The notes beneath the pieces were generated by a model. It had not been told where the DNA came from. It did not search any database and worked only from the letters and a program-made list of their open reading frames with translations. The position numbers were made by a program, and so were the translations under genes. Source: CAZGNZ01 sp964527215 (lineage in GTDB: Bacteria; Fidelibacterota; Marinisomatia; SCGC-AAA003-L08; JACNLC01). Taken from it: a stretch of DNA of 64,000 nucleotides. The DNA is taken from NCBI GenBank assembly GCA_964527215.1, contig CAZGNZ010000008.1, positions 44,625-108,624 on the forward strand. The letters are read 5' to 3'. Below are positions 1 to 9,359 of the stretch, piece after piece (positions within the stretch are counted from its first letter, which is position 1; each line of letters opens with the position of its first letter).

Positions 1-1
1 G

Positions 2-232
2 GTACAGCAGTTCCTGCAGGAAATCGCGCACCGCATCATCGGGTTTGGCGAGCCGGAGGATATTGATATCGGAACGCCGCTTCTGGATCAGGGATTTGAT
101 TCCTTGATGGCAGTGGAATTCCGAACCACGGTCAATGACGAATTCGACTACAATTTCAATCAGGCTGTATTTTTCAGACATCCCACAATTATGGAACTGA
201 CGGAACTGATTTTGACCACGGTACTGAAATAG
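2..232 (+). CDS. C-terminal carrier-protein (ACP) domain of a truncated polyketide-synthase-like gene
   Basis: The reading frame is open from base 2 to a TAG at 230-232, so only the last 76 residues of a longer protein are visible. They form one carrier domain with the phosphopantetheine-site motif GFDSLMAVEFR (serine is the attachment residue), followed by the usual helix ending NQAVFFRHPTIMELTELI. The DSLMAVE form is typical of type I polyketide synthase ACPs; a nonribosomal peptide or stand-alone carrier is less likely because a DSL followed by MAVE is PKS-like. It converges with the glycosyltransferase gene, whose stop is only 34 bases away, so it is not in the polysaccharide operon. What the rest of the enzyme makes cannot be seen. 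Confidence 0.8.
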   Translation, partial: VQQFLQEIAHRIIGFGEPEDIDIGTPLLDQGFDSLMAVEFRTTVNDEFDYNFNQAVFFRHPTIMELTELILTTVLK

Positions 233-266
233 TACTTCCCGTAAAACTGTCGTATTCTCGGATAAA

Positions 267-1436
267 TCACTCACCCTGCTCTTCGTCTGCTGCAGCTGCA
301 GGAGATGACTGCATGGCGTGCCAGTAAGCCGATATCAGATTCCGGACATAAACCGTTTCCCTGAGCAGTTCCCGATTATCACTTGTTGAGGCAATGACTT
401 CAGGAGTGGCACCGTGCTGATAGAAAAATATATTTTTCCCCAGATACTGGGCTTCCAGAATAATCAGAGGACAGTTCTCATACCACAATGACGGAAAAAC
501 CAGAGTTTCCGACCGACTGAGATAGGCCATTGCAGTGAGATGATCCAGCGGTCCGATAACATCAATGTGGGATGACAGGTTTTTTTCAGTGATCAGCCGA
601 TTCAGCCGGGTAACATATTCTCTGTCCCCGCTTCCCACTACTGCCATTTTTCCGAACAGTTCAAAACTGTAGGTATCTCTGATAAAATGGATCATCCCCT
701 TTTCAGGGGTCAGGCGTCCAATGAAAATACTCTTGTAGCCGCCGGGAACGGATTCCGCTATTCGGTTGATTTCATCCATCTGCTCTTCCAGTTCAAACGC
801 CGGATTATGGACCGTCATTATCGGTCGGTCCGGAAGCAGCAGCTGGTGTTTCAAATGCAGAAACCGGGATGGTGCAATAAACAGATCGATGGTTTCCAGC
901 ACGTTCATCATATTGTACCATACTTCATGCTGAAGAAATTTCAGTATATCGAACACAAAATTTCTAGGATCGCAGCGTTTAACCAGGATTTTGTAAAATC
1001 GTCCGTAATTGCATTCTTCACAGATTTCCGGTTTCTGTCCAATCCATCGAATATAGGCATTGTTGGCGCACAGCAGATGATAATCATGCAGGGTGATCAC
1101 CACGCTGAATCCATACTTCGGTTTCAGATGGCGGAGTGCCAGCAGGATGCCCGGACTCAGTTTGTGATAGATATTGTGCAGGTGGACAATATTGGGATGA
1201 AATTCGCGGATTTTTTTCCTGATTCCAAGATAATGCTTTAGGGAGAACAGGTAACCCGGCAGATCTTTCAGGGTGGGTGCGGGGTTTTTTCGCCCATAGT
1301 ACGCAGCTGTGGGGATGCCCTGTTCCTTCAGAAGTTCACTGGTCCTGCGAAACACCAGTTCTGCCCCTCCGCCTTCCAGTGCATCATTTACCTGCAGAAC
1401 ACGCAGTTCCACCGGAGAATTTGGTTGATCACTCAC
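267..1436 (-). CDS. GT4-family glycosyltransferase
   Basis: A 389-residue cytoplasmic or membrane-associated retaining glycosyltransferase of the GT4 family (GT-B fold). The N-terminal half has the glycine-rich acceptor loop DALEGGGAELVFRR near residues 18-31, and the C-terminal half has FIGRLTPEKGM and the E-x7-E nucleotide-sugar motif ENCPLIILE near residues 320-328. It probably adds one sugar of the exopolysaccharide repeat unit. The start codon is GTG, six bases downstream of the stop of the preceding glycosidase gene, with no clear Shine-Dalgarno, so translational coupling is likely. It is the last gene of the minus-strand polysaccharide operon. Donor and linkage cannot be predicted. Confidence 0.9.
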   Translation of the reverse strand: MSDQPNSPVELRVLQVNDALEGGGAELVFRRTSELLKEQGIPTAAYYGRKNPAPTLKDLPGYLFSLKHYLGIRKKIREFHPNIVHLHNIYHKLSPGILLALRHLKPKYGFSVVITLHDYHLLCANNAYIRWIGQKPEICEECNYGRFYKILVKRCDPRNFVFDILKFLQHEVWYNMMNVLETIDLFIAPSRFLHLKHQLLLPDRPIMTVHNPAFELEEQMDEINRIAESVPGGYKSIFIGRLTPEKGMIHFIRDTYSFELFGKMAVVGSGDREYVTRLNRLITEKNLSSHIDVIGPLDHLTAMAYLSRSETLVFPSLWYENCPLIILEAQYLGKNIFFYQHGATPEVIASTSDNRELLRETVYVRNLISAYWHAMQSSPAAAADEEQGE

Positions 1437-1442
1437 GCTGGT

Positions 1443-2816
1443 TTACAGTCGTTCCCAGAAAATCACCTGGGACTCAGTGGTTGAGCGGCGAACCGATTCA
1501 TAATCGGCAGAAGGCGGATATTCCTTTAAATAGGTTGAAGCTGAAAATCGGGCGGTTCCCATCCTTTTCTGTACCAGACCGATGCGTTCGGTCCCCCAGC
1601 TAAAAAAGGCCGTTTTCCCACTGCGGCTGACCAATTTTATCACCATTGAACCCGATTCGGTGATTTCATAATTCAGCGGGCGGTAACCGCGAATGGTTCT
1701 CACCATCCATTTCAGCGCATGCACTGCCGGTTTGGGGGTAAAGTCGGATTTATAGACTCCGTAAAATTTACTCCGGGTTTCGGAGACATCCCGAAAACCA
1801 AACACATAGTACCTGCTGCCTCTCACCGCCTGGAATGCAGCTGCCGTCTGCAGGATGCGGTCCGCCTGAAGGGCATATTCAGCCTCCGTCGGCTGTTCCC
1901 CTTCATTCTTTCGAAACGGCATTCCAAATTCGCTGATCCAGATTTCCAGATCACGCCTGGTGTGCTTCCGCATTTCAGAACGCAGACGGTTCACATAATT
2001 TACTATTCGAGCGCCAGGATCAATATACGGATGCATGGCCACACCGTCGCAGTAATCCAGTACCCCTTCCTTAAACAGTCTGGACCAGTAATCATGGGCA
2101 GTTGGACTGCCGGCCAATCCGCCCAAAATGACTTTCCCACCGGGAATTTCAGATTTGATCACCCGATAGGTGATTTTCAGGGCATCCGCATAATAATTGA
2201 GCGGCCAGTCTTTGGGCCAGTATTTATCGAGATTGGGTTCATTCCAGAATTCCCAATCCGTGACATACTCTCCATAGCGCTCAGCCAGCCGGTGCACAAA
2301 ATGCTCCCAGTCATCAAGATGGTTTTTCAGGGGACGAGCCCATTGCGGAGGCGAATGAATCAGGGCAAACAGCCGGGTGTCAGTCCTTTTGGCCAGAGCA
2401 ACCACCGAGTCATACACGGCCCATTCCCATTGACCTTTCTGCGGTTCGATAAACTTCCACTGGAAACCCACCCTGAGATTTCGAATGCCCATTGCATGGT
2501 TCAGTGACACAATGGTGTCCCGCATATCAAATGCACGATCATACTTCTGAACTCTCGTCAATGCCGCACACATACCAATATACAGGTCGTCATCCGGTTC
2601 ATATCCTTCAACATCGCCGGTGGACGGAACATAGGGAGCGGATTCAAACGGCAGCGGTTCTCCCTGCCGGCGGTTGGGACGCTGTCGATTCTGATTCTGT
2701 CGCTTATCCATCCTGGGACGCTCTCTGGAGGGGTCGGGCCTCTCATCCGGAACGGGGGTACAGCCGACCACGGTCAGGATACCAATCAGATAAATAAAAA
2801 GGGATTTTAATCTCAT
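1443..2816 (-). CDS. GH39/PslG-like lipoprotein glycosidase in the polysaccharide locus
   Basis: A 457-residue secreted protein with a lipoprotein signal peptide (VVGC, lipid-modified Cys19), a basic proline-rich linker to about residue 60, then a clan GH-A (beta/alpha)8 barrel. The acid/base glutamate is in DWEFWNEPNLD (Glu193) and the nucleophile in IWISEFGMPF (Glu296), spacing typical of GH39. PslG of Pseudomonas aeruginosa is a GH39 endoglycosidase encoded in an exopolysaccharide operon, and a similar role in trimming or releasing polymer is inferred. A strong Shine-Dalgarno (AAGGAGG) precedes the ATG, which overlaps the stop of the polymerase gene as TAATG, so the two are coupled. GH5 or GH30 relatives remain possible. 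Confidence 0.8.
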   Translation of the reverse strand: MRLKSLFIYLIGILTVVGCTPVPDERPDPSRERPRMDKRQNQNRQRPNRRQGEPLPFESAPYVPSTGDVEGYEPDDDLYIGMCAALTRVQKYDRAFDMRDTIVSLNHAMGIRNLRVGFQWKFIEPQKGQWEWAVYDSVVALAKRTDTRLFALIHSPPQWARPLKNHLDDWEHFVHRLAERYGEYVTDWEFWNEPNLDKYWPKDWPLNYYADALKITYRVIKSEIPGGKVILGGLAGSPTAHDYWSRLFKEGVLDYCDGVAMHPYIDPGARIVNYVNRLRSEMRKHTRRDLEIWISEFGMPFRKNEGEQPTEAEYALQADRILQTAAAFQAVRGSRYYVFGFRDVSETRSKFYGVYKSDFTPKPAVHALKWMVRTIRGYRPLNYEITESGSMVIKLVSRSGKTAFFSWGTERIGLVQKRMGTARFSASTYLKEYPPSADYESVRRSTTESQVIFWERL

Positions 2817-4216
2817 TATATTCCTCCTTCGGTTGTCCGGGATTCAGTCCGGGGATTCGCCGGTTTGGCCAGGTAATCCGTCTGAATTTTCACTGGTGGA
2901 TGATACCGGTCCATATACCCCATCCAGGCTGACAGATAGATGATATGAAGCGGCATGATGCCGCTTGTAAGCGGTGTAACGTAAATCTGATAAAAAGCCA
3001 TCACGCTGAGCATTGAAAATGCAAATGCAAAATTGACAATGTCAAATCGTTTGCGGATGAAGCTGATATGGAAAAAGCGGAAAAACGGCAGGAACGTTAT
3101 TATAATAAATGCAAGCAGTGCAAACAGTCCGCCTTCATTGGCCATGATACAGTAGGCATTGTGAGGTCGGTACTCCCACCAGTTCGGGATGATGGTATCC
3201 ACATATGAGTAGATATACTTGGAGTTCTGAAGACCCAGGCCGACAAGCGGATGCTGCAGAAAATATTTTACAGACGCAATCATCATCTCCACCCTGAACG
3301 CCGCTGAATTCACGCCGGAACCGCTTCCCTTGAGCTCCATTTTGGTAGTCAGGGCGCTGAATATCCGGTCAACATAAAATGCCGCGGAAATCGCAGCGAA
3401 AAGTGCCAGAATCAGTACGATTATAATCAGGAGTATTTTAAATTTGGAAATCTGCGCCTTTTCTCGGGTGGTACCCTTAAATTTCATTACAAAGGGAAGA
3501 AATGCCAGATTGACCAGCAGCAGGATCCCGATATTCCCCAGGGAAAACGTCAGAAATATCACCAGCAGACCCATAAATAGAGCCATTCGGTTGATCCACC
3601 ATTTAATGCCGACCTGATTGGTCAGATAGGGTGCTATCACACCAAATGGAAACAGGAATGTTATCCAGTTGCCGACTGTATTGGCGTGCCCGAAGGTTCC
3701 GTGCACCTGCCCCAGTCCGCCGCCGGCAGCCAGTTCCTTGATTTCATCCTTGGTAACCTGCCCGAAGAAAGCCGCCAGGTTTCCGAATTGACTGGATGTA
3801 ATGATTTGAATCAAACATACGACAGACTGCACCAGAAGGGTGACCACGGCGAAGTTGATCAGCAGCGAAACAAACGAATAATCCCCGTAGGTGCGTCTGA
3901 AGTAAAAGGACATCAACAGCGGCAGAATAAATTGGGGAAGCTGATTCCACTTGGTGGAATACTGGGGATTCCCATAGGTCATCAGCATGATAACAAGCAT
4001 CAGAATGACAATGGAAACATCCCAAACATCGCGCTTCCCTTTATCTGCGCTGCGGTACTGCAGAGCCCGGATCACAAGCAATGTCAGGATACCGTATACC
4101 GGCAGATTCCAGAGGTATAGCGAAAACAGACCGGTTTTTGCCGACAGCGAGATATACATGCTGTACAGCATGATCATCATCAGCCATTTTTCCAGGGTGT
4201 TAAATTTGATCAGCAA
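2816..4216 (-). CDS. Wzy-like O-antigen/exopolysaccharide polymerase
   Basis: A 466-residue polytopic inner-membrane protein with about ten to twelve hydrophobic segments and a large periplasmic loop that contains the Wzy_C-type signature: GLGLQNS, then PHNAYCIMANEGG near residues 350-362. This family includes O-antigen polymerase and ligase; in a locus with a flippase and a Wzc-like kinase, repeat-unit polymerase is the better reading. The start is TTG at 4214-4216, supported by GAGGA six bases upstream; the next methionine lies inside the first membrane segment. Its stop overlaps the start of the glycosidase gene by one base. Confidence 0.85.
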   Translation of the reverse strand: MLIKFNTLEKWLMMIMLYSMYISLSAKTGLFSLYLWNLPVYGILTLLVIRALQYRSADKGKRDVWDVSIVILMLVIMLMTYGNPQYSTKWNQLPQFILPLLMSFYFRRTYGDYSFVSLLINFAVVTLLVQSVVCLIQIITSSQFGNLAAFFGQVTKDEIKELAAGGGLGQVHGTFGHANTVGNWITFLFPFGVIAPYLTNQVGIKWWINRMALFMGLLVIFLTFSLGNIGILLLVNLAFLPFVMKFKGTTREKAQISKFKILLIIIVLILALFAAISAAFYVDRIFSALTTKMELKGSGSGVNSAAFRVEMMIASVKYFLQHPLVGLGLQNSKYIYSYVDTIIPNWWEYRPHNAYCIMANEGGLFALLAFIIITFLPFFRFFHISFIRKRFDIVNFAFAFSMLSVMAFYQIYVTPLTSGIMPLHIIYLSAWMGYMDRYHPPVKIQTDYLAKPANPRTESRTTEGGI

Positions 4217-4241
4217 AAATAATCCTCAGCAGGGCAGTTTG

Positions 4242-4952
4242 TCAGTCAGCCAAATTCTGAAACAGAGTCAGTTCATCAGGTGAAAAGAACTGGCGGTATT
4301 CTCCCTGAACGCCTTTCCGGAAAAAACTTTTTTTATCCGTCTCCCCGGGTTTGCGTCCACCGGACATTTTTTCAAAACTGAATGTTTCCACCGCACGGCC
4401 AATAATTTTTCTGTCAACCTCAAATCCTGCGGATTTCAGACATTCCTCCAGATAATGGGCACCATCCGTCAGCATCTTTTCATATTCGATCACCGTAATG
4501 CGTCTCTCCGCCCAAGCTGACCGGTGATCCCGCCACATTCGAATAAACTGTCGAATCTGCATCCTCCGTCCCAGCAGACCCATCCATTTGATAATATTCA
4601 TTTTCCCTATATTTTCGAAAAACGATTTGTTTTTCATAAAATAAAATAAACTGACAAATGCATCCCTGGGATCCCGCTGCACATAGAAATAACTGCCTTT
4701 GACCTGCTTCATATCTCCGGGCCATTTATGAATTTTGGCAATACCGCTGAATCCCTTCGCTGAAGCCCAGGGATGACGACCGCTGACCGCTTCCCTGACC
4801 CATTGTTTTTTGGGCAGATTGGACGGATCGTCAGGATTTCTGTACGCCAAATTCAGGCAGTAGGCAACCAGGTAATGGATCCATGTTGTTCCGCTTTTTG
4901 GGAAGCCGACAATCCAGACATATTGCTCATCGTCGTGAAGTCCCGGTATCAT
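4242..4952 (-). CDS. Sulfotransferase (cytosolic Sulfotransfer_1 type)
   Basis: A 236-residue PAPS-dependent sulfotransferase. The 5'-phosphosulfate loop is GFPKSGTTW (PKSGTTW at residues 18-24) and the 3'-phosphate loop is YVQRDPRDAFVSLFYF, both classical. The C-terminal end has the RKGVQGEYRQFF stretch, which matches the RKGxxGDWK-type PAPS motif of cytosolic sulfotransferases, so it looks catalytically complete. It overlaps the next upstream sulfotransferase gene by four bases and lies beside the polymerase gene, so sulfation of the exopolysaccharide repeat unit or its lipid-linked precursor is inferred. The acceptor is unknown. Confidence 0.9.
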   Translation of the reverse strand: MIPGLHDDEQYVWIVGFPKSGTTWIHYLVAYCLNLAYRNPDDPSNLPKKQWVREAVSGRHPWASAKGFSGIAKIHKWPGDMKQVKGSYFYVQRDPRDAFVSLFYFMKNKSFFENIGKMNIIKWMGLLGRRMQIRQFIRMWRDHRSAWAERRITVIEYEKMLTDGAHYLEECLKSAGFEVDRKIIGRAVETFSFEKMSGGRKPGETDKKSFFRKGVQGEYRQFFSPDELTLFQNLAD

Positions 4953-5851
4953 GTATTTTCCTCCGCCAGCCAGTGGCTGAAATCACGTTTTACGATATCC
5001 TGCAGCTCCAGTATATCACCGCGGAAAACGTCAATCAGATGTTTTCGAGTGTCCGGCTGCAGCGGTCCGTGTTTGATCCTGGACTCAGCGGTATTCAGTC
5101 TGGTGACCATTCGACCGGCCCGGATGAGACCGGATTTCTGGAGAAAGCCGATCATAAACGGCCAGTCTGTCACCAGTTTGTACCGCAGCCGATGTGCCAG
5201 GCCGGCAACCCGTCGGGACCGAATCTGATCGGACTTATTCACCCGTTTATTTCGTACTTCCGGTCTGAATTCAGGGTTTGCCCCCACGAAAGCATAGAGT
5301 CGGGAGAGGACTTTCTGGGGATTCTGCTTGATTTCGTCATACACGAGAACCAGAATCTGTTCCGGGTTGAATACCTTCATGTAGCGTTTCAGGTGTTGGG
5401 CAAACATGCCGTTTTCAATAAACCTGTATGGACCGGGGGTTTCCAGTGCAGCTTCAAACGTTTCCGGCAGATCTGCCTGTCTCGCGAGATATTTATAGTG
5501 GGAATAGGCCCGTTCAACCGGATTCCTGATACTGACGATGAGCTTGACGTCCGGATAGTGGCGGTGGATCAGTTCAGGTGCACGGGCATCCATCAGGTAG
5601 GCGGGCGTCCCTTCTCCGGCAATCTGGTGACTGCCGGCTTTGGAGAACAATGATTCGTACCATTCGATCCCCCGCTGATAATTGAAATAGTCCAGCTCCG
5701 GTCCCGTGCCGTTTTTTTTCATTCTGCAGAAAAAATGGGCCCCTTTGATCCCAAGTGCAAAAATATCCGGGTGTTCAGCCAGACAGCGGTTTACCCAGGT
5801 AGATGCACAGCGCTGTCCGCCGATGCCAATGAAATCCGGTTTTCTTCCCAT
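4949..5851 (-). CDS. Sulfotransferase (heparan-sulfate/NDST-like type)
   Basis: A 300-residue sulfotransferase of the carbohydrate type. The PAPS 5'-loop reads GIGGQRCASTWVNRCL (residues 9-24) where heparan sulfotransferases have GVxKxGTT, and the 3'-phosphate region is VSIRNPVERAYSHYKYL, matching the RNPxxRAxSxY signature of N-deacetylase/sulfotransferases. The C-terminal part contains VRNKRVNKSDQIRSRR, basic as usual. It overlaps its downstream neighbour by four bases and starts one base after the stop of the upstream sulfotransferase, giving three in a row. A polysaccharide acceptor is likely from family and context. Confidence 0.88.
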   Translation of the reverse strand: MGRKPDFIGIGGQRCASTWVNRCLAEHPDIFALGIKGAHFFCRMKKNGTGPELDYFNYQRGIEWYESLFSKAGSHQIAGEGTPAYLMDARAPELIHRHYPDVKLIVSIRNPVERAYSHYKYLARQADLPETFEAALETPGPYRFIENGMFAQHLKRYMKVFNPEQILVLVYDEIKQNPQKVLSRLYAFVGANPEFRPEVRNKRVNKSDQIRSRRVAGLAHRLRYKLVTDWPFMIGFLQKSGLIRAGRMVTRLNTAESRIKHGPLQPDTRKHLIDVFRGDILELQDIVKRDFSHWLAEENT

Positions 5852-5852
5852 A

Positions 5853-6779
5853 TTACCTGTTTTTTTTGATCCGGTTTTCGGAAACCGTCGATTTTAAGGT
5901 ATATCCATATCGGTGATTCATCCAGCCTCCCAGCGCGTTAAATACCCGCTGATCCCTGCGGCTCATTTCCTGACGCCATTTTTCATCAAAACGAATTTTA
6001 ACATTGGATTTAAATCGCCACCGGCTTCCGCTTATATTATGGATATTTTCCGTTCCCGGGGAATCATATTTTTCCAGTCCCGGGCAATCGCACAGCCGGG
6101 CAATTTTCTGAAGCGTATCCGCGGGGTTGAGCGCCAAATCCTCGTATCGTATCCTCATGGTTTTGACCTGAGGGTGTTTTTGTGCAATCCATTCAAGATT
6201 CAGGTTGCGCATGATCCAGGAAAACGTTGTACCGGGTATCCCTCGAACCGGTGTATAAACGGTTCCCCCGTATGCCGGCCGGGCCTTTGGAATCAGATTG
6301 GTGTATGCCAGTGCGCGGCCATCCCGAATCAGATGAAGCAGTGTTATATCAAACAACCCGGATTGAATCAGATTCAGCAGACGGGAGGTTCGTTTGGAGG
6401 ATTCCACAATCACCCTGCAGCCGGAGGTTTTCAGAATGCTGCGATACAAATCATAGGTACGCCAACCGTATGCCTGCGCATTCGCATCCTGATTTTTCCA
6501 CCATATCGTGTGGTTCCGCCAGCGGCCGGGAATAAGTCCGTTCAGCCTGAAATCCATCCCGCCGTCCAAGCGGCCGTACACATCCTGCCAGAACATGCAG
6601 GACCGTATAGGCTGTCCACAGGAGCATTTCAGGTTTTTGGCCAGCCAGTTATCGATGAAATGAATTTCCCCGACACTTTGGATATCGGGATGATTGTTCA
6701 GCATCAGGTCCAGAAGCGTGGACCCGCTGTGGGCAATCGAGCCCACATACAGCAGCGGTATTTTTTCAGCAGCTGCCAT
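5853..6779 (-). CDS. Sulfotransferase family protein (Sulfotransfer_3 type)
   Basis: A 308-residue protein with the sulfotransferase 5'-loop VGSIAHSGSTLLDLML (residues 12-27) followed by NNHPDIQSVGE, and a 3'-loop LLHLIRDGRALAYTNL. A cluster CSCGQPIRSCMFW near residue 50 resembles the cysteine-containing insert common in this bacterial subgroup. It differs clearly from its two downstream neighbours, so the three are not recent duplicates and may act at different positions of the glycan. There is no signal peptide, so action on the cytoplasmic face is inferred. The start ATG has only a weak ribosome-binding site. Confidence 0.85.
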   Translation of the reverse strand: MAAAEKIPLLYVGSIAHSGSTLLDLMLNNHPDIQSVGEIHFIDNWLAKNLKCSCGQPIRSCMFWQDVYGRLDGGMDFRLNGLIPGRWRNHTIWWKNQDANAQAYGWRTYDLYRSILKTSGCRVIVESSKRTSRLLNLIQSGLFDITLLHLIRDGRALAYTNLIPKARPAYGGTVYTPVRGIPGTTFSWIMRNLNLEWIAQKHPQVKTMRIRYEDLALNPADTLQKIARLCDCPGLEKYDSPGTENIHNISGSRWRFKSNVKIRFDEKWRQEMSRRDQRVFNALGGWMNHRYGYTLKSTVSENRIKKNR

Positions 6780-6883
6780 ACAGCCCCGTAAAAGTCTGCA
6801 GAAAGGTCATCCCTGGGAAATCCGTGTGTAAATATGCCTGTTGATCTTTCATATCCATTGTTATTCAGCCTGCGGGTGCTCAG

Positions 6884-8386
6884 TTACCGCAATCTTCTTA
6901 GCTTTCTCAGCAGCATTTGTTTTTCGGATGCAGTCGTGAAACAGGCCAGAAGCGCAAATACGGCCGACAGATAAATAACTGTCATCCAGATTATATGCAC
7001 ACCCAGCTGAAACACCAATATGTAAAGCAGTGCCGTAACGGGCAGCGAAACGGAATACAGCTTCAATAATTCAGGAAATCTGAGCTTTATTCGAAAATGG
7101 CTCCGCACCGCAAAAAACCGCAAAATGTTAATGATGATCAGGCTGGCACCCGTCCCGACCGCAGCACCCAGCGCCATGTATTTCGGAATGAGAAGGGCAT
7201 TCAGGATAATGGCAGTCCCAAATCCGATAATAACAATTCGAGTGCCCACTTTCTGCTTTTCACACATATTAAGCATAAATCCGGCCGGTCCCGCCAGAGC
7301 ATTCAGAGCTTCTGCCACAGCCAGCAGAATCAGCACCGTAAACGCCCCCTCGAATCCTTCCCCGAAAAGCTGAAGGGCCTGTTTCCCGTAGATGACAATC
7401 CCTCCCAGAATAATCATCAGCATCAGACTGATGAACCGCAGAATGGAATCAAACAGATCCTGCATCCGCTCAGTATCTCCCGCCACATAGGCATCGGATA
7501 TCATGGACTGATAGGCCGGGATGAAAGTCGTCATCGCCAGATTCAGCAAAATGGCCAGCGAATATGCCGCACTGTAAAGACCAACCTGTTCCGGTACGGA
7601 TAACGCACCCAGCATGATCCGGTCCACTGTTACCAGCGAGGTGCCCATCACGGTATTGAACCATACCGGCATGCTGTAGGCAAGCATTTTACGGGAACGA
7701 AAACCGGACGGCTCAGACGATTCAGGAAAAGTATTCCGAATGACCTTTTCAATCCCGGTCCACCCTGCCAGCACCACCAGAATCAGACAGACCAGTGATG
7801 CCCAGTAAACATCGTACAGGCTGAATTCAGGACCCTTGACCGCCAGAAGAATCGTCGCCCCTGCCAAGGTTCCCAGCGGCTGCAGAACCAGCAGAAACAT
7901 GGATTGGAGGAGCAGTTTGTTCAACCCCCTGAAACCATAGGCAAACAGCTGTCTGAGCGCTACCAAAGGAAGCAGCACAGACGCCCATACGACCAGAAGA
8001 ATATGATCAGCAGGGACATTGAACAATGCACCGATGCTGTCCCTGAAAATCAGGATACCGCCGGAAAGGATCAGCGACAGCGTGATTACGGAAAAAACAG
8101 CTGTTCGAAAACTGCCGCGGGCTTCTTCCCTGTTTTTGTGGCTTCTGGCCAGGGAAAAAAACCGGACAATGCTTTGGTGCAGCCCCATCTGTCCGATGAT
8201 GGCAAAGAGTCTGGTGATGGATGTCAGCAGTTCAAAAAGTCCGTAAACCGCGATTCCCAACGCATTTGCCAGCACCAGTTTCAATCCGAGTCTGGTCAGT
8301 TTGCCAAACAGATTGACACCTGTGACAATGGCACCGCCTTTCAACAGGGCCTTTGACACATCCATTTTCTCTGTGGGTTCATTCAT
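6884..8386 (-). CDS. Wzx-like polysaccharide flippase
   Basis: A 500-residue integral membrane protein with about twelve to fourteen hydrophobic segments, of the MOP superfamily (polysaccharide transport, Wzx/RfbX type). The N-terminal part, SKALLKGGAIVTGVNLFGKLTRLGLKL cut here at its core GGAIVTGVNLFGKL, and the mid-protein stretch GTSLVTVDRIMLGALSVPEQVG are typical. It would flip lipid-linked repeat units to the periplasm for the Wzy-like polymerase encoded downstream. Its start lies inside the end of the GT2 gene (eight-base overlap). A 104-base gap separates it from the next sulfotransferase gene. Confidence 0.88.
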   Translation of the reverse strand: MNEPTEKMDVSKALLKGGAIVTGVNLFGKLTRLGLKLVLANALGIAVYGLFELLTSITRLFAIIGQMGLHQSIVRFFSLARSHKNREEARGSFRTAVFSVITLSLILSGGILIFRDSIGALFNVPADHILLVVWASVLLPLVALRQLFAYGFRGLNKLLLQSMFLLVLQPLGTLAGATILLAVKGPEFSLYDVYWASLVCLILVVLAGWTGIEKVIRNTFPESSEPSGFRSRKMLAYSMPVWFNTVMGTSLVTVDRIMLGALSVPEQVGLYSAAYSLAILLNLAMTTFIPAYQSMISDAYVAGDTERMQDLFDSILRFISLMLMIILGGIVIYGKQALQLFGEGFEGAFTVLILLAVAEALNALAGPAGFMLNMCEKQKVGTRIVIIGFGTAIILNALLIPKYMALGAAVGTGASLIIINILRFFAVRSHFRIKLRFPELLKLYSVSLPVTALLYILVFQLGVHIIWMTVIYLSAVFALLACFTTASEKQMLLRKLRRLR

Positions 8387-9359
8387 GGGTGTTCAGCAGT
8401 CTGTCCAGTTCATCGGGAAGGGCACGCCAGCGGCTCATTTCCAAGGCATTTTGAACCTTCCAGGGAAGCAAAGATACGATGAGCATCATGAATGCGGATC
8501 TGGAGAACTTCCTTCCCAGACTTTTCACAAACCATTTCATCGCTTTGGACCGGCAATGGGTTTTCTGAAACAGACGGCCCAGCCCGAACCACGCCTCTGC
8601 CCAGTAGAGCCGGGTCACCGGAATCAGCTCCGGAAACATTGCCGTCATCCGGCTGTAAAATGCCTGTCGGGTTTCGATAAACTGTTCTTCACTGATAGAA
8701 TAGGACAGCCCCAGACTGGTAAGCCGCCTTACGGAAAGGGGCTCCGGCAGATATGAGACATTCAACGCGTTAAACGCCCTGAGCAGGAAATCATGATCTT
8801 CCAGATGCCGAAAGGATTCTTCCATTCCGCCGAGAACATCCAGTGCCGTTTTCCGGAACATGATGGTGGAAGTAAATGATGATATCCGTCCCAGAAATAC
8901 AGCTTCCATACAGGCCTGTCTCTCTTCCGGGCAGTCAATGCGGAATGTCTTGACATATCGGCCGCTGTCATGTATATGTTCAACAGCCGTGAAACACAAA
9001 TCAGTTTTGGGGTGTGACTGAAAAAAATGGTGCTGTTTCGAAAGTTTATCCGGCTTCATGACGTCATCAGCATCCAGAAAGGCAATGAAACCGCCCCGTG
9101 CAGCCTTCATTCCTGCATTGCGGGCAGCGGCCACCCCTTTGTTGTTTTGAAAATGAATGGCTCGAATGACACCGGATTTTTCAAGATCGGCGAGCAGTTC
9201 TGGGGTTTGGTCCGTCGAGGCATCATTGACAGCAATGATCTCGAGTTCCGCGCTCAGATTCTTCTGATTGCGGCAGGAGTTGATTGTCTGAAGTACAAAG
9301 TCAGCGCCGTTGTGAACAGGGATAACAATACTGATAAGATCCGGTTCGGCATTAATCAT
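8379..9359 (-). CDS. GT2-family glycosyltransferase
   Basis: A 326-residue inverting glycosyltransferase with a GT-A fold. It has the nucleotide-binding start ISIVIPVHNGADF (near residues 9-21), VNDASTDQT (44-52) and the metal-binding DADD at 96-99 in FIAFLDADDVMKPDKL. A later HLEDHDFLLRAF supplies the acceptor-side ED motif of the family. Only two glycosyltransferases are visible in the whole locus, so others must lie elsewhere or the repeat unit is small. It overlaps the upstream sulfotransferase gene by four bases (ATGA). Confidence 0.9.
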   Translation of the reverse strand: MINAEPDLISIVIPVHNGADFVLQTINSCRNQKNLSAELEIIAVNDASTDQTPELLADLEKSGVIRAIHFQNNKGVAAARNAGMKAARGGFIAFLDADDVMKPDKLSKQHHFFQSHPKTDLCFTAVEHIHDSGRYVKTFRIDCPEERQACMEAVFLGRISSFTSTIMFRKTALDVLGGMEESFRHLEDHDFLLRAFNALNVSYLPEPLSVRRLTSLGLSYSISEEQFIETRQAFYSRMTAMFPELIPVTRLYWAEAWFGLGRLFQKTHCRSKAMKWFVKSLGRKFSRSAFMMLIVSLLPWKVQNALEMSRWRALPDELDRLLNTHE

